NCBI GenBank assembly: GCA_009760855.2
Contig: WPIO01000010.1
Span: 310,001-374,000, forward strand
Direction of reading: 5' to 3'
DNA from: Cristatella mucedo
Taxonomy: Eukaryota; Bryozoa; Phylactolaemata; Cristatellidae
Length of the DNA stretch: 64,000 bases
The position numbers and the translations under genes are program-made. Position 1 is the first letter of the stretch. Each line of letters begins with the position of its first letter. Positions 35,809 through 47,361 of this stretch are shown here, one piece after another. A model generated the notes under the pieces. That model was not told the DNA's origin, did no database searches, and saw only the letters and a program-made list of their open reading frames with translations.

Positions 35809-37727
35809 ACAAGCGGCAGCTACCACCGGTAGCTGCCGCAGCAATCGCCGCCGGTGGTGGCAGTCGATGCCGCCGCCACCGCTTACACCGCCGTCCCTCT
35901 AGAGCAGTTTAGGCCACTCACCGCGCGCCAGTCCTGCCGCTGCTGGCTCTCCGGCAGCGGTTATGCGCAGCCGCCGACGCCACCGCTCCCCTCCCCCGTT
36001 CGCTCGCCCGCGCCGAGTCGCAGGCGTCCGCACGGGGTCACGTGGCACGGCAACGGCGTCCGTCTACGTAGCGATAATGTCCAGAGGATTTAACGGCGAG
36101 CGCGTCGCTCAAGCGGCGCTGCGGACCGCGTGGCTTCGCGGAACTACCGCCCTCGTCCGCCGCCCACCGTCAACCACTATCGCCTCTGTCCAGCGAATCG
36201 GCGATCGCCGAGCCAAGCTGGCGGAAGGCGCCCGCTCATTGGGACTTCACGGTTTGGCCCGCATTTGGCTTCTGGCTTATTCGTCTCGAGCGCCCGACGC
36301 CGCCGACGCCGCCGCCCCAGATCTCGGACTTCCTAGGGTGGCTCGCGGGTTATTACTTATTTATGAGCCTACGACGCGAGCGGGCGGCAAACAGGTGGCG
36401 TCGCCGAGCAAGCCCGGCGACGGGCGTCGGCTTCACAAACGCACCGGCGCGATCAAGCCATTGGTCGAGTAGTAACGCGCTTAATTGCGGACCGCGCGGA
36501 TCGTTCCGATTGACTGTAGCAACCAGAAGCTAGCGCTGAGCTTCCGGGCCGCCATTACATTCGCCGCACTCGCCGGGCTGCGAGTGCCGACCGCTACCGC
36601 AGACGAGGGCGTCGTCGTCGCCGGCGGCGGCGGGCGAAGCACGCTAGCGATGCACACCGCGAATGCGAGCGGCAGCTACCAGAGTGCCGCCGGCCTCGGC
36701 CTGCCGTACGAGTGAGTAGAGCGGCGCTTCGCCGGCGGGGCGCCGCTGCTGCGCTCGGCTCGGCGCGAGTCCGCCGCGCCGGCTCCTCGCCAGGCGCCGC
36801 GGACTCGCCGAGCGGCCAGGGCGGCGAGCGACGCGGCGCCGGGCGACCGCCGCCGCTGCAGCCAGGCTGAGGCTGGGCGCAATTATCGGCACCTCATTAT
36901 GCAGAGCGCGCCGTGTCGCGGATGCGCCGGCAGCAATAGAAGCCCGCTGCGATTGAAGAGCGGAGCGAAATCGATCGAATCATCTTATTTAATGCCCTCC
37001 TCAGCGCGTCGCAGCGCGTCGGCACGGCCGGCCGGCACGAGAGAGATCGACGTCGGAGCGGCGGCGGCGGAAGCAGCCGCCGCCGCTGCCGCTGCCGCTG
37101 TGAATCTCCGCAACCGCCTTCGCGGCCATTATTGCGGCGCCCGGCCTGCGTGATGCTCTCGCGCGCCGTCGGCCGCATGCCGAGGCCGTTAAATGCTGCA
37201 GACGCTATGCAAGGGTCAAGCCGGCGGCGGCGGGGTGAGGGGGGAGGAACCGAGCGGCGAACGAGATTCGCAGGGGTTGCGCTCTCCCGCGCGCGGCGCC
37301 CTTCAAAGCGATCCGCGCCCGGCGGCAGCCTCCGCGCAGGCGGCCGCGGCCGTCGGTGGCGCCGCGGTCGGCCCGCTCCGCCAGACAGCGGCCGACGGCT
37401 AAAGTAACCCGGCCTTCGCATCGCTGCAAAAAGGATCACTCGGGAATCTCGCGCGTGAATGTAGCCGGAAGAGCTTGCCAAGAGGTGAGGAGCCCCGCGC
37501 GGCTCAACCGAGCCGCCCGCTGTACCCGGACCAGCGCCCGCGCCTGCGTGCGCGCGCGCCGCATATTGTCCGCCCGTACGCCGCCGACAGCCGCAGCGAT
37601 GCCTGCTACTCACCGGCGCCGCACTACGGCCCGAGCCGGCGCGCCCAGCCTGGACTGCTCATGTCCGCTGTAGAAGTACGTGCGCTAGCCAGCGTCCGGC
37701 GCTCGCTAGCCGAAAGCGGCGGCCCCT

Positions 37728-37777
<50 letters not shown>
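37728..37777. repeat. (CCG)n trinucleotide tract upstream of Shab
   Basis: About 16-17 uninterrupted CCG repeats, roughly 930 bases 5' of the Shab start codon. Confidence 0.96.
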
Positions 37778-37779
<2 letters not shown>

Positions 37780-38710
37780 TGACAGCAAGGTTTAGGGGAG
37801 CGTTAGAGGGGGTATAGAGGGAGAGGGAGCGTTGGAGGGGGGAGTGATCAGTCGCCAGACGCGGTCGGTTTGTTTCGATGCCTCCACGGGGCGGCGGCGG
37901 CGGCGGCGGCGGCGATGACGACCGCTTCCGCCGCCGCTGCTTCCGCCGCCGCTGCTTCCACCGCCGCTGCTGCTGCTGCTGCCCTCGGCGAGTCTCACGC
38001 ATCGACGAGTCCGCCTCGACGTTGCGTCGCTGAACTCAATCGTGTGCGGTGCCGCTTTGCCTTGGCCGCGAGTCGTGCCGGCGGCGCGCCTGCTAGGGCT
38101 GCCCGGCGGCGAAGAGGCGTCCTCGCGACCCCCGCCCCTCCGCCTACAGCCACGCACTCGCAGCACCCGCCCGTCGCCACCGCAGCGCTGCCCAGCTCAG
38201 CCCATCCGCTTGCGTCGGCAGTCACCGCCGCCGCCGCCGGCGGCGCATGGGCGTTCAGCGCATTTTGCTGTATGCACGAGTCGCTGCTGCTGCTGCTTCT
38301 TCTGTCATCGTCGGTAGCGTCAACGTCTTCTTCTTCTGCTTCTGCCTGCAATAAAAAGGTACGGCTGCGGCGGCGGCGGCGGCCGATCGATAAGCGCAGC
38401 TCCGCCCCTGCAGCCTCGCCAAGCCAGCAGCAGTGGGGGCGTCGGCGGCGCTGCATCGGCGGCGGACGACGAGAGGCACTGCCACTTGCGATTCGCCTGC
38501 CGCCGGCTGCCGTCACTGCCGGGCGCCCGCTCGCTGAGGTCGACGCCGTCGGCCGCCAGCGTAGCCACCTTCGCCGCTTTCGACGAGGACGGCGGCGACC
38601 GACGGAGGGTCGTCGTCGCCGCCGCCGCCGCCGAGCCACCGCCGTCGTCGTCGCCTTCCGCGCTAGCATGTAGCTCGCTCGACCTCTGCAAGGACGCGGG
38701 TCTCGCCGAC

Positions 38711-39364
38711 ATGCTGTCCAACACGGCGGCCGCCACTTGCGCCGCCCCGAATGCCGCCGCCGGCGGCGGCGTCGGCTCGGCCTCAGATAGGGCGTCCGCG
38801 GTGGCGGCCGGAGGATGCTGCATCGCCCACGCTGACCTGATGCCGCGCGGCGGCGGCAGCGGAGGCGACGTGCGAAGCGGCTGGCGCAAGCGGCACGCCA
38901 TAATCAACGTGGGCGGCCAGCGGCACGAGGTGCTGTGGAAGACTCTGCAGCGAATACCCAACACGCGCCTGGGCAAGCTGAGCTACGCGAGCGCCGACGA
39001 GGCGCGCTCGCTGTGCGACGACTACGACGAGGCGACGAGCGAGTACTTCTTCGACCGCCATCCGGCGACGTTCGAGTCGGTGATGAACTTCTATCGCACC
39101 GGCAAGCTGCACCTGGTCGACGACATTTGCGTGCTGTCGTTCGGCGACGAGATGTCGTACTGGGGCATCGACGAGATCTACCTGGAGCCGTGCTGCCAGA
39201 GCAAGTATGGCCAGCGCAAGGAGCTCGTGCTCGAGGAGATACGAAAGGAGGCGCGCTGCCTGCACGAGAGCAAGCCTGAGCACTTCGGCCCCGGATGCTA
39301 CAATAGCCTGCGGAAGCGCGTCTGGGACCTGCTCGAGAATCCCGAGTCGTCGAGGACGGCGAGG
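38711..39364 (+). CDS. Shab: Shab/Kv2 potassium channel, coding exon 1 (N-terminus and T1 domain)
   Basis: This exon encodes residues 1-218 of a Shab-type (Kv2) delayed-rectifier channel of the plasma membrane. A 60-residue alanine/glycine-rich leader precedes the T1 tetramerisation domain, which starts 'RHAIINVGGQRHEVLW' (61-76) and includes 'NTRLGKL' and 'EYFFDRHPATFESVMNFYRTG'. Residues 134-162 carry the zinc-binding H-X5-C-X20-CC pattern (H134, C140, C161, C162), the hallmark of Kv2/3/4 and absent from Shaker. The exon ends in 'KRVWDLLENPESSRTAR' at a phase-0 donor, AGG|GTGAGT (intron from 39365). The first in-frame ATG is at 38711. A later ATG at 38840 is possible. The open frame extends upstream to 38318 without an ATG, so a 5' non-ATG or upstream-exon start cannot be excluded. 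Third codon positions are almost all G or C. Confidence 0.96.
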
Positions 39365-40698
39365 GTGAGTGAGCGAGCGAGCGAGCGAGCGAGCGGTGGC
39401 CGCGAGGGCCAGCGTCAAGGCAGCGCTCAGACACAGCTACGCAAAACGAACAGCCCAGGCCGTACCCACCCTACGCCCGGCGCGCGCGCCGTACGCTTCT
39501 GCTTCTGTGCGCGGCCGGCGCGTGCTCCCGAGCAGGTAGCTCATCAACGCGTGCGGCGTGATTTCGCTTCTTCCCGCAAGAATCCGATCGGCTTTGTTGT
39601 GGCTGTTGACTTTGCTGCACGCGTCCGCTGGCTGCTGGCGGCCGCTTGGCGCTGACGCTTTTTGAACCTTTCCCTGTGCAGGTGCATAAGGTGAGAACGT
39701 AGCCATAGCCGGGGCCGCGCGGCGCTCTGCACGAGCGACGCTGGCACCACCGCGCGGCGGCGGCCACGGCTGCTGCTGCTGCTGACACATATCGCACGCG
39801 CGTGCTCAATCGTAACGCTCCGAACTGGGCAGCACTGCATCCACTGCAAGCTCTCACTTCCCTTCGCGACACGTGACGCGAGCGTCGTGCATGCGGAGCA
39901 GCTCGCTCGAATCCACGTGGCTCCATGCGAGGTCCCGCTCTTCGCAGAGCAGCATGCAGGGCATGCCCGGGCATGTGCAGGTGCTTCGCAGGCACACCAT
40001 CGGCCCGAGAGAGTAGGCGGCGGCGGCGGCGGCGCGTCGTTGGCCGCGAGCATGAGCATGAGTCAGCGTGCGCAGCTCGAGCAAACTCGCTGCTGCGTAA
40101 ACGCTCGGCCGCCGTTCCTGTGGCAAGCAGTTTCCTCCGAGGCCTAGGCCCAACGTCGGGTCGCTCGCCCCGGTCGGTTTTTCAGCTCTCGTGCCGCGAG
40201 CGCATTTAGCGTGCAGATCTGCAGCTTGAAAACGCACGACGTCGTTAAGCCGCCTGGCATGGGACTGGGCGATGAAAGGCGTGCCTGCCACGAGATCCGT
40301 CCGGCGGTGTGCGATCCCGCAGTGCGGCGGCAGTCCCTGGCTATAGCGTCGCCCCGGAGCTCCGTCGATGGACTGCCGCCGAGGCTGCAAGCCTACCAAT
40401 TGCCCTCAAAGTACGACGTTGAGCTACGTTTGAGTGATCGCTTTGCACACCCACCAGACCGCAGTGCCCTGAGTGTAGGCGCAAATGTTCTAACGGCGAT
40501 TGAGTGCTAAGCAACGTCCTCCGACTGCTACTGCGTTTGGATTCGATTCAAGTCCAGCTATGCAAATCCGATGTATCTTATACTCTTTGCTGACACGCTT
40601 GCAATAGGAAAAAAAGGAGTCTTTCTAATAATCTGTCAGTTCTTTGCCGTTACTTCCTTCTTTGTCTTTCAGTTGACCTCTCTAGCCCTATCTCTCTC

Positions 40699-40703
<5 letters not shown>

Positions 40704-40761
<58 letters not shown>

Positions 40762-40806
40762 GTATATGTGTATATATATATATATGTGTATATGTATATA
40801 TATATA

Positions 40807-40880
<74 letters not shown>
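40704..40880. repeat. (TA)n tract with TATG interruptions
   Basis: About 177 bases of TA repeats with periodic TATATG/TGTATA interruptions, ending exactly where the Tc1/mariner left terminus starts. The tract resumes at 42452 on the other side of the element. Confidence 0.95.
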
Positions 40881-40883
<3 letters not shown>

Positions 40884-42451
40884 TGCCAGCCCAAAAAATC
40901 TTCGCATTCTGCGCTTCAGCTTCCGGTAGGTAGATAGAACAAGGTAAATCGCGATAGCCGGTAGTGTTGAAATAAAGTGAAGCAGGCTATAGTTAAAGTA
41001 GTTTTATGTGCACAAAGCTGCAGTCAAATAAAAATCTGTTTGCAGCTTTTTGCTTTTCCGCGCTTCTTTTAAAGGCGACGAGCTTTCTTGGGATATACCG
41101 CGACAATAGCTCACATGCTTCAGATTTAATTTTCTGCCATTCCTTCAACAGAAGTTCGAATAATTCAATGCAATTTAGTGGAAGGATGACCTGTTCGCTA
41201 ATTTTTAGCTCCAACTTCTGCCAAACACGTTAAATGGGGCTCAAGTCTGGTTTTTGACTGGGTCATTCGAAAAATGTGGAAATGATCGCAGCCTTGACGC
41301 ATAGGGTTGTCAATGAAGTTATTTACAATGTCTGCGGTTTGCTTAGTATCATCGTCCTGTGGCCAAATACATTCTAAACCATGTATGCTAAAAGAAAAAA
41401 TACCAAATGTCTCAACAATGTCCAAGTAGCGTTCTGCATTCAGCTGAATCCTCTACATCCAGCGCAAGGTCCCTACGCCAGCAGGGCTCAAGCAGCCCCA
41501 TTACACCGTTACACAACCGCCGCCGCCACCACCGTAATTCACAGTTTTTTGGAGATGTGGTTCCTCGTTTTGTCTCCGCATTCGCCGAGTACCCGTGAGG
41601 TGGAAACGTGGTTAAACTCCGCGAAGCTTTACTTCACTCATCTGGGATCGCGTACCATTATTTACGGGCGAAAGCTCCGCCTCCTTCGCTTGTGCGTAAC
41701 GCTGAGTAGCGTCTTCCTCTTAGCAACTCTGGACCACACACCTTGGTCGTCGAGCCTCTTCCTTATCGTTCCTTAACTGACATTAATCTTTGGGAGCTCC
41801 ATTTCTATCTTAATTTTCAATGAACTGGTGAACCTGTTCGCATTGCCGCCGCCGCCGCCCTCATCTTCCGGTCTCCGCATATCGTCATGCAGCGATGCCT
41901 ACCGCTTCCGATCCGGCGATTCATCTTTCCGCCCTGTTCTAGCTTCTTCAAATTGTACTTCAATGCCGCTTTTTTAATACCGATACTCTTTGCAATTGTT
42001 CGATTACAATAATCCTCGTTTTTTTCAAGGCGAGGAGAGTACCCTTCGGGCACTCCGAAAGCTTGTAAAATCCGGGCATCTTCGGTTGAGCGCCGCTTAC
42101 TGCTGAGGGCCTCTGAACCCAAAACGGCCTCGCCGCGTGGTATCCAGACTGCTTGCAATGACACCCGAACATTACTGTGCGATTTTCTGTAGCAGGCTGG
42201 TCATGTTTACCTGGACACGCAACTCTAGTTTACTAGTTTACTCTAGTTTATTTCCGACTTCACTCCATTAAAACGTCAACGATACAGCAGAGGATGAAGC
42301 TCATGAGCATATCATATTGTATATCGTTTGATAGAAAAAACGTTATACTAGTATTTCATAATTAGTTTTTCTAGCTAATAGCGAATGCACGCAGCGAAAC
42401 TCGAATATTAACGGGACACTGTTGGTGCGGACATTATTTGGGCCAGCGTTG
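40881..42451 (-). mobile_element. Tc1/mariner transposon, decayed, antisense in the Shab intron
   Basis: The ends are terminal inverted repeats. The left end begins CAGTGCCAGCCCAAAAAATC. The right end, read inward on the minus strand, begins CAACGCTGGCCCAAATAATG (about 19 of 26 positions match). Both ends abut TA, as expected for TA-target insertion. On the minus strand the transposase order is preserved in broken frames: N-terminal helix-turn-helix with 'NRTIAKSIGIKKAALKYNLK' and 'GSGRHRCMT' (about 42020-41880); a catalytic-core entry 'TIRKRLDDQGVWSRVA' and 'LLSVTHKRRR' (about 41770-41690); 'YLDIVETFGIF' then 'WPQDDDTKQTADIV' (about 41440-41330), the second catalytic-aspartate region; and the C-terminal 'LFELLLKEWQKI...PRKL' (about 41180-41080). 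Several frameshifts and stops make it non-autonomous. Confidence 0.9.
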
Positions 42452-42590
42452 TATATATATATATATACACATATATATATATATGCACGTATATATGTAT
42501 ATATCAATGTATTTGTTTATTTATCTGCGTGTGTGTTTATGTATATATGTACACAAGCACACACATATATGTGTTTATACAAATGTGTGC

Positions 42591-42593
<3 letters not shown>

Positions 42594-42637
<44 letters not shown>
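42594..42637. repeat. (TG)n microsatellite
   Basis: 22 TG dinucleotides, preceded by a degenerate TATG/CACACA stretch from 42452. Confidence 0.96.
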
Positions 42638-42809
42638 TCATTTGTCTCGATAATACCGCCTCCGACCATCCTTAGCCTGGCCTGTGATCGCTGAGCGCGA
42701 CCGGTAGGGGTCCGCGTGACGCTGCCTCGTTCACCGCCGCCGCCGGTCGTGCACTACTCGCGGGGCATCATCGCGGCAGGCTCCTGACGACTGTGCAATT
42801 CGTGAGCAC

Positions 42810-42811
<2 letters not shown>

Positions 42812-42866
<55 letters not shown>
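42812..42866. repeat. (CGC)n trinucleotide tract in the Shab intron
   Basis: About 18 uninterrupted CCG-type repeats, about 1 kb before exon 2. Confidence 0.96.
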
Positions 42867-43873
42867 CGTGGCGTTGCTTCACTGCCGATGCCGAACACTC
42901 GGTGAAATTATGAGCTCGAATTTCGACCGAACGCGCGCGCGGACGTTTGATTCGCGTTCTCGCTGCGCCGCGCGCGCGGCTCCTACCGGAACCTTCCAGC
43001 GTCGCGCTTTCACAGTTTGCGACGATTGCGTTTCGCTGCGACGAACCCGAACTCGCCTGACGAGAGTCAATTAGCTCCGTGCGAAGAGCGACGAGCCTCT
43101 CGCTAAAGTTCGCGTTACCCCAGCGGCGCCGGCCTATTCCAAGCCATTCTTACGTCATCGCCTATTCTAAGCCAACTCAACGCCGTTGTGGGTCGCGTGA
43201 GCGGAAGATGACGCGAGGCGCTCGGAAACGCTGCTCTGAAAAGTCGCCGAGCCCGCTCGATCGCAGTAGCACCGCGTGGGGGCAAAGGTCGGAGATCGCA
43301 CGGCGGTCCCGAGCCGCCGCCTTCGCTGAGGACACTTGATGAGTGGAGCCTCGGCGGAGGCGGCTCGAAGACTAACCTCGCTGCCCCGCTGTCCAGCGGC
43401 GCACGAGAGCGCGGCCGCCATTCGTCCCGCGTGGCTCTCCACTGATTGCGAGCCGGCGAGAAGCTCCGAGGTGTCGCACTGGCCCGGCACTTTTTGAGTA
43501 TCCGATCCGGCGTTGCGTCCGTCGGCCGCAACGCTTCCGCTGCAGAGACTCAGCGGAGCCGCTTCCGCTGTTGCAGAGCGACCGAGAGCGCGGCTCCAGC
43601 GGGCCACGCGATCGGTCGCTCTGCGACGCTCGCCGCTCGAAGGTCTGGCCCGCGCGCGCGCACCCACCCTCGCCGCGGCTGAGGCTGGCGGACGGCGGCG
43701 CCGGGGGACGCCGCGCAGCGAGACTAGGCTACCGGCGGCTGCTGCTGCTGCTGCTGCTGCTCGCATTTGGGTGGCGAAAGGCACTGTTTTCCGGCGCCTC
43801 CGTCACGCCGGTAGCGCGGCGGCGGCGGCGGCGCGAGAGCAGCCAGCGAGCGCCGACCGGCGACCGATTGCAG

Positions 43874-45022
43874 GCGGTGGTGGCCGTGTCGATCCTCTTC
43901 ATCGTGCTGTCGAGCGTGTCGCTGACGATCAACACGCTATCGACGGTGCAGGTGTACAACGAGGAGACGAAGGAGATGGAGGACAACGGCAGCCTCGAGG
44001 TGGTCGAGGCAGTCTGCATCGGCTGGTTCACGCTCGAGTACGCGCTGAGGCTCTGGGCGTCGCCGAGCAAGAGGCGCTTCTTCAAGGGCGTGCTCAACGC
44101 CATCGACCTGCTAGCCATCGCGCCCTACTACATCTCGCTCGCTCTTCAGCGGCACAGCAGCGGCGGCCGCAGCAGCGAGCAGCTGGCCAACGTGCGCAAG
44201 CTCGTGCAGGTGTTCCGCGTCCTGCGAATCCTGCGCGTGCTCAAGCTGGCGCGCCACTCGACGGGCCTGCAGTCGCTCGGCTACACGCTGCAGCGCAGCT
44301 ACAAGGAGCTCGGCCTGCTCGTCATGTTCCTCGCCATCTCCGTCCTGCTGTTCTCCAGCCTCGCCTACTTCGCCGAGAAGGACGAGGAGCGCACGCTGTT
44401 CACTAGCATACCGGCCACGTTCTGGTGGGCGGCCATCACCATGACGACAGTGGGCTACGGCGACATGTACCCGAGCACGGTGCCGGGCAAGCTGATCGGC
44501 GCCATGTGCTGCCTGTGCGGCGTCCTCGTCATCGCGCTGCCCATTCCGATCATCGTCAACAACTTCGCCGAGTTCTACCAGGACCAGATGCGCAAAGAGA
44601 AGGCGCTCAAGCGCCAGCAGGCCGCCTTCGAGCGCGCCGCCGAGTCGGCGGCGTCGTCGTCGGGCCACATCTACAAGTGTCCAACCGAGTCCACTTACTC
44701 GCGCTCGGTCAGCGCCGCGCTCCACCTGGGTGGCGCCGCCAGCGCCGGCGGCGGCGGCGGCGACGCGAGCTGCTGCGTCGCCGCCGCCGAGCGGAGCGAC
44801 GACGACGACGTCGGCGGCCGTTTCGACGACGACGTCGGCGGCCGTTTCGACGATCTGCGGCTCCGCCGCGGCGGCGACGGGCGCGACGCTGACGACGAAG
44901 CGGCGGCTGCGGCCGCGACGCTCGGCAAGCCGGCGAGGCCGCCGCTGGCGGACGCTGCGTGCGCGTCGCCGCCGCGGAGCGAGGCGCCCGGCAGGATCAC
45001 GGGACGCGAAAAGTACATCAAA
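43874..45022 (+). CDS. Shab: Shab/Kv2 potassium channel, coding exon 2 (S1-S6, pore, proximal C-terminus)
   Basis: Residues 219-601 of the channel, numbered from the ATG at 38711. S1 is at about 220-240, S2 about 261-278 and S3 about 291-308. S4 carries the gating charges R326, R333, R336, R339, K342 and R345 in '[19 protein letters not shown]'. S5 is at about 362-382, the selectivity filter TTVGYGD at 409-415, and S6 has the PIP hinge (441-443) in '[15 protein letters not shown]'. Y417 is the position corresponding to the TEA-sensitive tyrosine of Kv2.1. After S6 the conserved 'KALKR' is present. However, the Shab/KCNB-type block expected next (SIV..., NLKDAFA...) is missing, and a glycine/alanine/aspartate-rich tail follows with a perfect 24-base duplication (44801-44848). 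A phase-0 donor AAA|GTAAGC at 45023 suggests a further exon. If it is unused, the frame ends at 45154. Confidence 0.97.
44801..44848 (+). repeat. Perfect 24-bp tandem duplication inside Shab exon 2
   Basis: Two identical 24-base units (44801-44824 and 44825-44848) encode D-D-D-V-G-G-R-F twice in the C-terminal tail. The duplication is in frame and recent, or kept by conversion. Confidence 0.97.
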
Positions 45023-47312
45023 GTAAGCATGCGACGGCGGCGACTCCCGGCAGGCTTGCTTGCGGCTCTTGGCCTCGGCCACCGCCACCCCATCCCCGAC
45101 GCCGCCGCCGGCGGATACGACCGCGGCCGCCGCGTAATCTGCCGAGCAGAGTAGCGGGCGATGCGGCCGGCGGCTGGGCAGCCGCCGCGAGGGCTGGACG
45201 TTCGCCAACCGCTCGACTGGTCTCGACCTCCGCTTTGCCGACGCCCCTTTCTGGTGTCGTGGCGACATCCCTCGAACCTCGCGGAACTCGCGGCCGAGTT
45301 CGTTAATCGGCGAGGCGTGACGTCGGGACTTGCGTAGGCGTCGATGGGGGAAACTCTTTCCGATTGGCTAGCGCGCTCTAGCGGCCGGTTGCCTTTCTGA
45401 TCGCCCGCGCGATGTAGGTCTTTAGGCTCGCGGCAGGCCAATGCTCTGGGCTTGAACAGTCTGCTAGCCCGTCTCCTCGCTCGTACCAGCCGTTGGCGAG
45501 TTGTTTCACTCTCAAGCGTGCGTCACGTGGTCCACTTCCCTGACAAGGCTGCTTCGCTGATTCGATCCAAAAATATTGCCAGCGAAATGAGAAAAAAACG
45601 AAAGAATGATGACTTGGCGAAAGAGGCCGGCTCCCACAAAGAGGCGGATTCCGCACCTCCGCACGTACCGGCTGGCCGACCGGTGTCGGCCGATAGTGGC
45701 GTCGGTCGCCGTTACCTCGAATTCTAGCAATTGGCTGCCTAGGCTCAGAAGTGGCTCAGAATGAGACGGATGCAGTCGAGGGCCGCGCGCTTCGCCGCTC
45801 CGTCTGTCGGAACGCGCTGCCCTCAACCAATGCACCTGCTTCCACAGCACTCGGTCGCTGTCGATTAGTCATCCGGAAGTGACACTCCCACGAAGAACTT
45901 TGACGTCTTCGCCTGGGTCTACATAATTACTACAGCTAGAGAGTGGACTTGTCCCAGGACTGGCTCGGCAGCTACCCTGGGCTCAGTAAAACACGACAGA
46001 GGTCGCAGGCCACAGAGGTCTCGCAAACCGCTTCTCGCCTCATCGCCGTTGGATTGAAGCGGCTCGTTCTGGCAGCGAGAGAGACATCCACCCGAAGCCC
46101 TTCACCTTCAGCCCTGATAATTGGCCGATCGACAAGAAGAGGCCCAGTACGAGTTCGCCGGGGCCCGGGAGGCTATCCGCGTCCCTAGCAGGGCAGCAGC
46201 GGTGTAATTCTCTGGTGGGGAGGCTTCGATATGGCGACAGCAGGACCCGGAAGGGGGCTGGGCCTCGCGCCCCTTCCCAGCCTTCCCGGCTCCCTCCGAG
46301 CACGCAAGTGCTGGGGCTGGAAAATCTGCTGACAGTTGCACCACGTGACCCAGGTGGCTCGTCCGAGGTCTGCTGCTCGCTAGCACCCAACCGCTCCTAA
46401 GCAGGACCGCAACGGTATCAGCGTCGCTTATGGGCTAGGGACGGCATAGTGGGCTTTGATCGACAGTGTCTGCCGCATTGCTTCGCCTACAAGGCCCTGG
46501 CAGCTGGCTTGAGCAAGCACGGATCTCCCGGCTGTTCTTGCTACCAAGGAGACCATGGCTTTTAGCTCTCCGTCTCATCTCAGCCCATCGGCAGTAGCTG
46601 CATGACCGCGAAGCTCCTCGTCTGGCGACTGGGCCGCCAGCTGCCCTGTCGTCGTTAAGTCGGCCGATGCCGAGTACCAGCATAATAGAAGCCTAGTCGC
46701 CGGGAGGCCTCAGCAAAGCAGCGTCGCGAAGACCGTCTTTGAGTTTTGTTGGGGGGGTCGCTCGCTGCGTGCCGGGAAGTAGATGCCGTGGCTTCCCGGC
46801 TTCCAGATGCCAGAAACCAGGACCAGCTGCCCTCTTCCGGCACAAGCGAGCGGCTCTGACTGAAACCAGTAGCTTGAAGGGCCGTGCTGCCGTTAAAGTG
46901 GAGGCTTTGCAGGACCAGCTGGAGTGCTGGATGTGGCAGGGCTTGCACTTACTAACCACAATAATCAGCGTTCTGTCATATATGGCGTTCCCGTGTTTCA
47001 AAGATGCCCACAGGTCTCGCTAGCGCTCCATTATTGCCAGCGAGCACTCGGGCCGCGCCGACCGGCCGGTCTGCACCAGCTCTTACCAGGCGGGGGCGCC
47101 AGGTGCGGTGGTGACAGCGACGACCAGGTGACACCCTGTGGGTGTCGCTCGCACTTGAAAGCGTCCAGCCGAAAACGGCAGCCCTGGTCATAGGCGATGT
47201 GATAGGTGGGGTGAGACAAGAGCAGAGCTTGGCTATGAAGCACGTTCGATTGAGTTCGAATGGACTCCTGGGAATCTGTGTCACGAATGCCACACACACT
47301 GTGGGGGCGCCT
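45023..47312. other. Downstream of Shab exon 2: intron or 3' flank
   Basis: GC-rich sequence follows the candidate donor at 45023. I could not recognise a third coding exon. Frames at 45452-45727 and 46739-47193 are unassigned. The Shab-type C-terminus is poorly conserved, so a real exon could be missed here. Confidence 0.4.

Positions 47313-47361
<49 letters not shown>
47313..47361. repeat. (CCG)n trinucleotide tract downstream of Shab exon 2
   Basis: About 16 uninterrupted CCG repeats. Confidence 0.96.

Larger units (their letters stand above)
34851..38710 (+). promoter_or_regulatory. CpG island, probable promoter and 5' UTR region of Shab/Kv2
   Basis: A 3.9 kb GC- and CpG-dense stretch leads directly into the first coding exon of the potassium channel. 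It contains a (GA)n plus (CAG)n tract at 35758-35808 and a (CCG)n tract at 37728-37777. The long alanine- and arginine-rich open frames on all six frames arise from GC composition. No TATA box or splice structure could be assigned. The promoter role is inferred from position and CpG content. Confidence 0.55.
39365..43873 (+). other. Shab/Kv2 intron 1 (4.5 kb)
   Basis: The donor GTGAGT at 39365 and the acceptor ending GATTGCAG at 43873 are both phase 0. They join 'SSRTAR' to '[10 protein letters not shown]', the expected start of S1. Vertebrate Kv2 genes also have an intron close to this place (established knowledge, not checked here). The intron has GC-rich ends and an AT-rich core. The core holds a (TA)n tract and a Tc1/mariner copy (40704-42500), followed by (GT)n and (CCG)n tracts. 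The frames that continue across either splice site are low-complexity. Confidence 0.9.

Noticed and set aside
37870-38673. 267-codon Ala/Arg-rich frame upstream of the channel
   Set aside because: CCG-type composition keeps all frames open. It overlaps the channel frame in another phase and has no domain.
38486-38710. Extending the channel N-terminus to a TTG at 38486
   Set aside because: Eukaryotic initiation at TTG is unlikely. The first in-frame ATG is at 38711. An upstream exon remains possible but is not supported.
39365-39655. Continuation of the channel frame past the exon-1 donor
   Set aside because: The translation becomes a Ser/Glu/Arg repeat (SERASERASG) right after a consensus GTGAGT, and the next expected residues are found at 43874.
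40571-40933. Tyr/Ile repeat frames
   Set aside because: Translations of the (TA)n tract; not coding.
43513-44406. 297-codon frame overlapping channel exon 2 in another phase
   Set aside because: Shadow frame of the GC-rich coding exon, without any domain.
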